A stretch of DNA of 64,000 nt from Paenisporosarcina macmurdoensis (GTDB taxonomy: Bacteria > Bacillota > Bacilli > Bacillales_A > Planococcaceae): the NCBI RefSeq assembly GCF_042658845.1, contig NZ_JBHSRI010000018.1, positions 248,001 to 312,000 of the forward strand, read 5' to 3'. Of the stretch, positions 62,629 through 64,000 are shown in pieces. A program made the position numbers and the translations under genes. The notes beneath the pieces were generated by a model, which searched no databases, was not told the origin of the DNA, and worked only from the letters and a program-made list of their open reading frames with translations. The first letter of the stretch is position 1; every line of letters begins with the position of its first letter.

Positions 62629-62949
62629 ATGAAATCCATAACAAAATATGAGCAATGGAAAGAAATCGTTGAACACGAGAAACATCTCTTACTATTTGTG
62701 AAAACGACTAACTGCTCGGTATGTGAAGGGCTATTTCCACAAATCGCAGTACTCGAAAATGATACAACCATTCCTTTTTATGTTGCAAATGCAGCAGAAG
62801 TACCTGAACTAGCAGGGCAACTCAGTTTATTTACAGCACCTGTGGTCATTTTAATAAAACAAGGTAAGGAATACGCCCGGTATGCTCGGTTTGTTCCTGT
62901 ACAAGAAGTAATAGAAAAACTACATGAATTAATGAAATGGGAGGAATAG
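62629..62949 (+). CDS. Thioredoxin family protein
   Basis: The CxxC motif is TTNCSVCEGLF (about residue 30), with FTAPVVILIKQGKE giving the thioredoxin cis-proline. The chain is about 106 residues, without a signal peptide. Position between ccdA and ccdC suggests a redox partner, but it may be a general cytoplasmic thioredoxin. ATG 62629 is preferred; ATG 62617 is also in frame. Confidence 0.82.
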   Translation: MKSITKYEQWKEIVEHEKHLLLFVKTTNCSVCEGLFPQIAVLENDTTIPFYVANAAEVPELAGQLSLFTAPVVILIKQGKEYARYARFVPVQEVIEKLHELMKWEE

Positions 62950-62950
62950 C

Positions 62951-63469
62951 ATGTTTGAACAAATTCCTTCGCAGTGGATCGTCATTGGATCAACCATAAT
63001 GGCAGTCGTTATGGGAACTCTTGTTATGACGGTAAGAGCAAAGTCGTCAAAAAAGCCAGTAAATGCTAAGAAAATTATTTTACCACCACTTTTCATGTCG
63101 ACGGGTGCATTCATGTTTGTTTTTGAATATTTCCGAGTAGCTCCGATGCAAATTGTAGAATCAATTGGAGTGGGTCTTCTTTTTTCTACCGTCCTAATTT
63201 GGACATCTAGATTTGAAGTGAAAAACGGGGACATTTATTTAAAACAATCAAAAGCCTTTGTTTTCATTTTAATTGGATTATTGGTTGTCCGATTAATTGG
63301 TAAAATCATATTAAGCTCGACCATTGATGTCGGTGAGTTAAGCGGCATGTTTTGGTTACTTGCCTTTGGTATGATTGTACCGTGGCGCATCGCTATGTTG
63401 CTTCAATATAAAAAGCTCGAAAAAACAATAGAGGGAAATTCCACACAAAAGCCGACCTATACTTCATAA
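62951..63469 (+). CDS. ccdC: CcdC family membrane protein (YneJ)
   Basis: The 172-residue protein has about five transmembrane helices and starts MFEQIPSQWIVIGSTIMAVV. The segment GALMFVFEYFR-like (seen as GAFMFVFEYFR) and final LQYKKLEKTIEGN are as in CcdC/YneJ. It is linked with cytochrome c assembly by gene order. It starts one base after the upstream stop. Confidence 0.88.
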   Translation: MFEQIPSQWIVIGSTIMAVVMGTLVMTVRAKSSKKPVNAKKIILPPLFMSTGAFMFVFEYFRVAPMQIVESIGVGLLFSTVLIWTSRFEVKNGDIYLKQSKAFVFILIGLLVVRLIGKIILSSTIDVGELSGMFWLLAFGMIVPWRIAMLLQYKKLEKTIEGNSTQKPTYTS

Positions 63470-63482
63470 GGTCGGCTTTTTC
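63447..63482. terminator. Terminator after ccdC
   Basis: A 12-bp perfect stem AAAAGCCGACCT / AGGTCGGCTTTT overlaps the ccdC stop and lies between convergent ccdC and yneK. Confidence 0.9.
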
Positions 63483-63527
63483 TTTGTTCTTTAGTTTAAA
63501 CAGAAAAGCTAAACAGAAAATGCTTTT

Positions 63528-63953
63528 CTATCTAAATAAGTGTTCGTATGGCGTCATGTCAATTTCCATTGACTCTAACTTCTTACGCAAGAATTTGTGA
63601 TCTCTCTTCGGAGTTGCTTGAATATACCCGCGAATAAGATGATCATTTTCAATGGATGTTGCATCTTCTTCTAAAGCGATTTGTGCGACTTTACCGGCAA
63701 TTTTTTGCTTGGCAACTGGTCGAAACAAGTCAGGAACTGGCGTAACAAGTTCATTTAGCATTGCTTTTGCTTGATCTCCCCATAAATGAAGGGATTTATT
63801 TACATAATACTCTTCCCAATCGAGCATGGATTTCCCATCGTCTTTCGGTAACACTTTTAAAAACTTGCGGAACATAAAAAAGCCACCAATAGCAAAGAGT
63901 CCAGCTAATACAAAAACCCAAAATACAATAAACCATAAAAACCATCCATCCAA
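63528..63953 (-). CDS. yneK: DUF2621 family membrane protein (YneK)
   Basis: The protein has one N-terminal transmembrane helix (WFLWFIVFWVFVLAGLFAIGG) and a cytoplasmic domain with LDWEEYYVNKSLHLWGDQAK. Length is about 141. TTG 63953 (minus) has AAGAGGTG six bases upstream; GTG 63962 is in frame but abuts that site. The convergent arrangement with ccdC is that of B. subtilis ccdA-yneI-yneJ-yneK. Function is unknown. Confidence 0.87.
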   Translation of the reverse strand: MDGWFLWFIVFWVFVLAGLFAIGGFFMFRKFLKVLPKDDGKSMLDWEEYYVNKSLHLWGDQAKAMLNELVTPVPDLFRPVAKQKIAGKVAQIALEEDATSIENDHLIRGYIQATPKRDHKFLRKKLESMEIDMTPYEHLFR

Positions 63954-64000
63954 TACTCTCACCTCTTATTACAACTATTCTTCTATTATAAAAGGTTCTG

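Overview
The window reads as a low-GC Firmicutes chromosome. It has strong AAAGGAG-type ribosome binding sites, many TTG/GTG starts, Rho-independent terminators with T-runs, a T-box leader, bacilliredoxin, Prli42, and gene order shared with the B. subtilis yqiW-yqjQ region. A member of the Bacillales close to Planococcaceae/Caryophanaceae fits best; the family is an inference.

Layout. (1) 1-9.5 kb is a conserved propionyl/methylmalonyl-CoA block: the end of methylmalonyl-CoA mutase, meaB, brxB, yqjA-like, prli42 (minus strand), methylmalonyl-CoA epimerase, and the carboxylase beta subunit yqjD run into the peptidase yqjE by an apparent one-base deletion. DNA polymerase IV and RNase Z follow. 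(2) 9.5-21 kb is an accessory stretch of acetyltransferases, lipoproteins, an FAD oxidase/MFS pair, a nucleotidyltransferase, a methyltransferase, a DivIVA-domain protein and several broken genes. (3) 21-24.4 kb returns to the conserved order: namA (yqjM), speD and proI with a proline T-box leader. (4) 24.5-33.6 kb is a complete [NiFe] hydrogenase operon, hypABFCDE - cytochrome b5-domain protein - small subunit - large subunit - maturation protease. It lies between proI and yqjP, which are neighbours in B. subtilis. (5) 35-39.7 kb holds yqjP, yqjQ and argGH, with two ARG boxes around a good promoter. (6) 39.7-55 kb is a second accessory stretch with many small enzymes, broken genes and dispersed repeats. 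(7) 55-64 kb holds a CrtI-like oxidoreductase, a LexA-controlled Y-family polymerase, a heterodimeric ABC exporter, and ccdA - thioredoxin-like - ccdC with a convergent yneK.

The most notable system is the hydrogenase. Its small subunit has no Tat signal and no membrane anchor, and carries CxGN instead of CxGC at the proximal-cluster site, as in cyanobacterial HupS. The operon has no cytochrome b membrane subunit. It encodes instead a soluble cytochrome b5-domain protein with a Pro/Gln-rich linker directly upstream of the small subunit, which I infer to be the electron partner.

Gene decay is common in the accessory stretches: in-frame stops in a SMI1/KNR4 gene and a small membrane-protein gene, a frameshifted GNAT gene with a duplicated tail, and several remnants without starts. 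Two genes have a good ribosome binding site correctly spaced to ATT rather than ATG/GTG/TTG.
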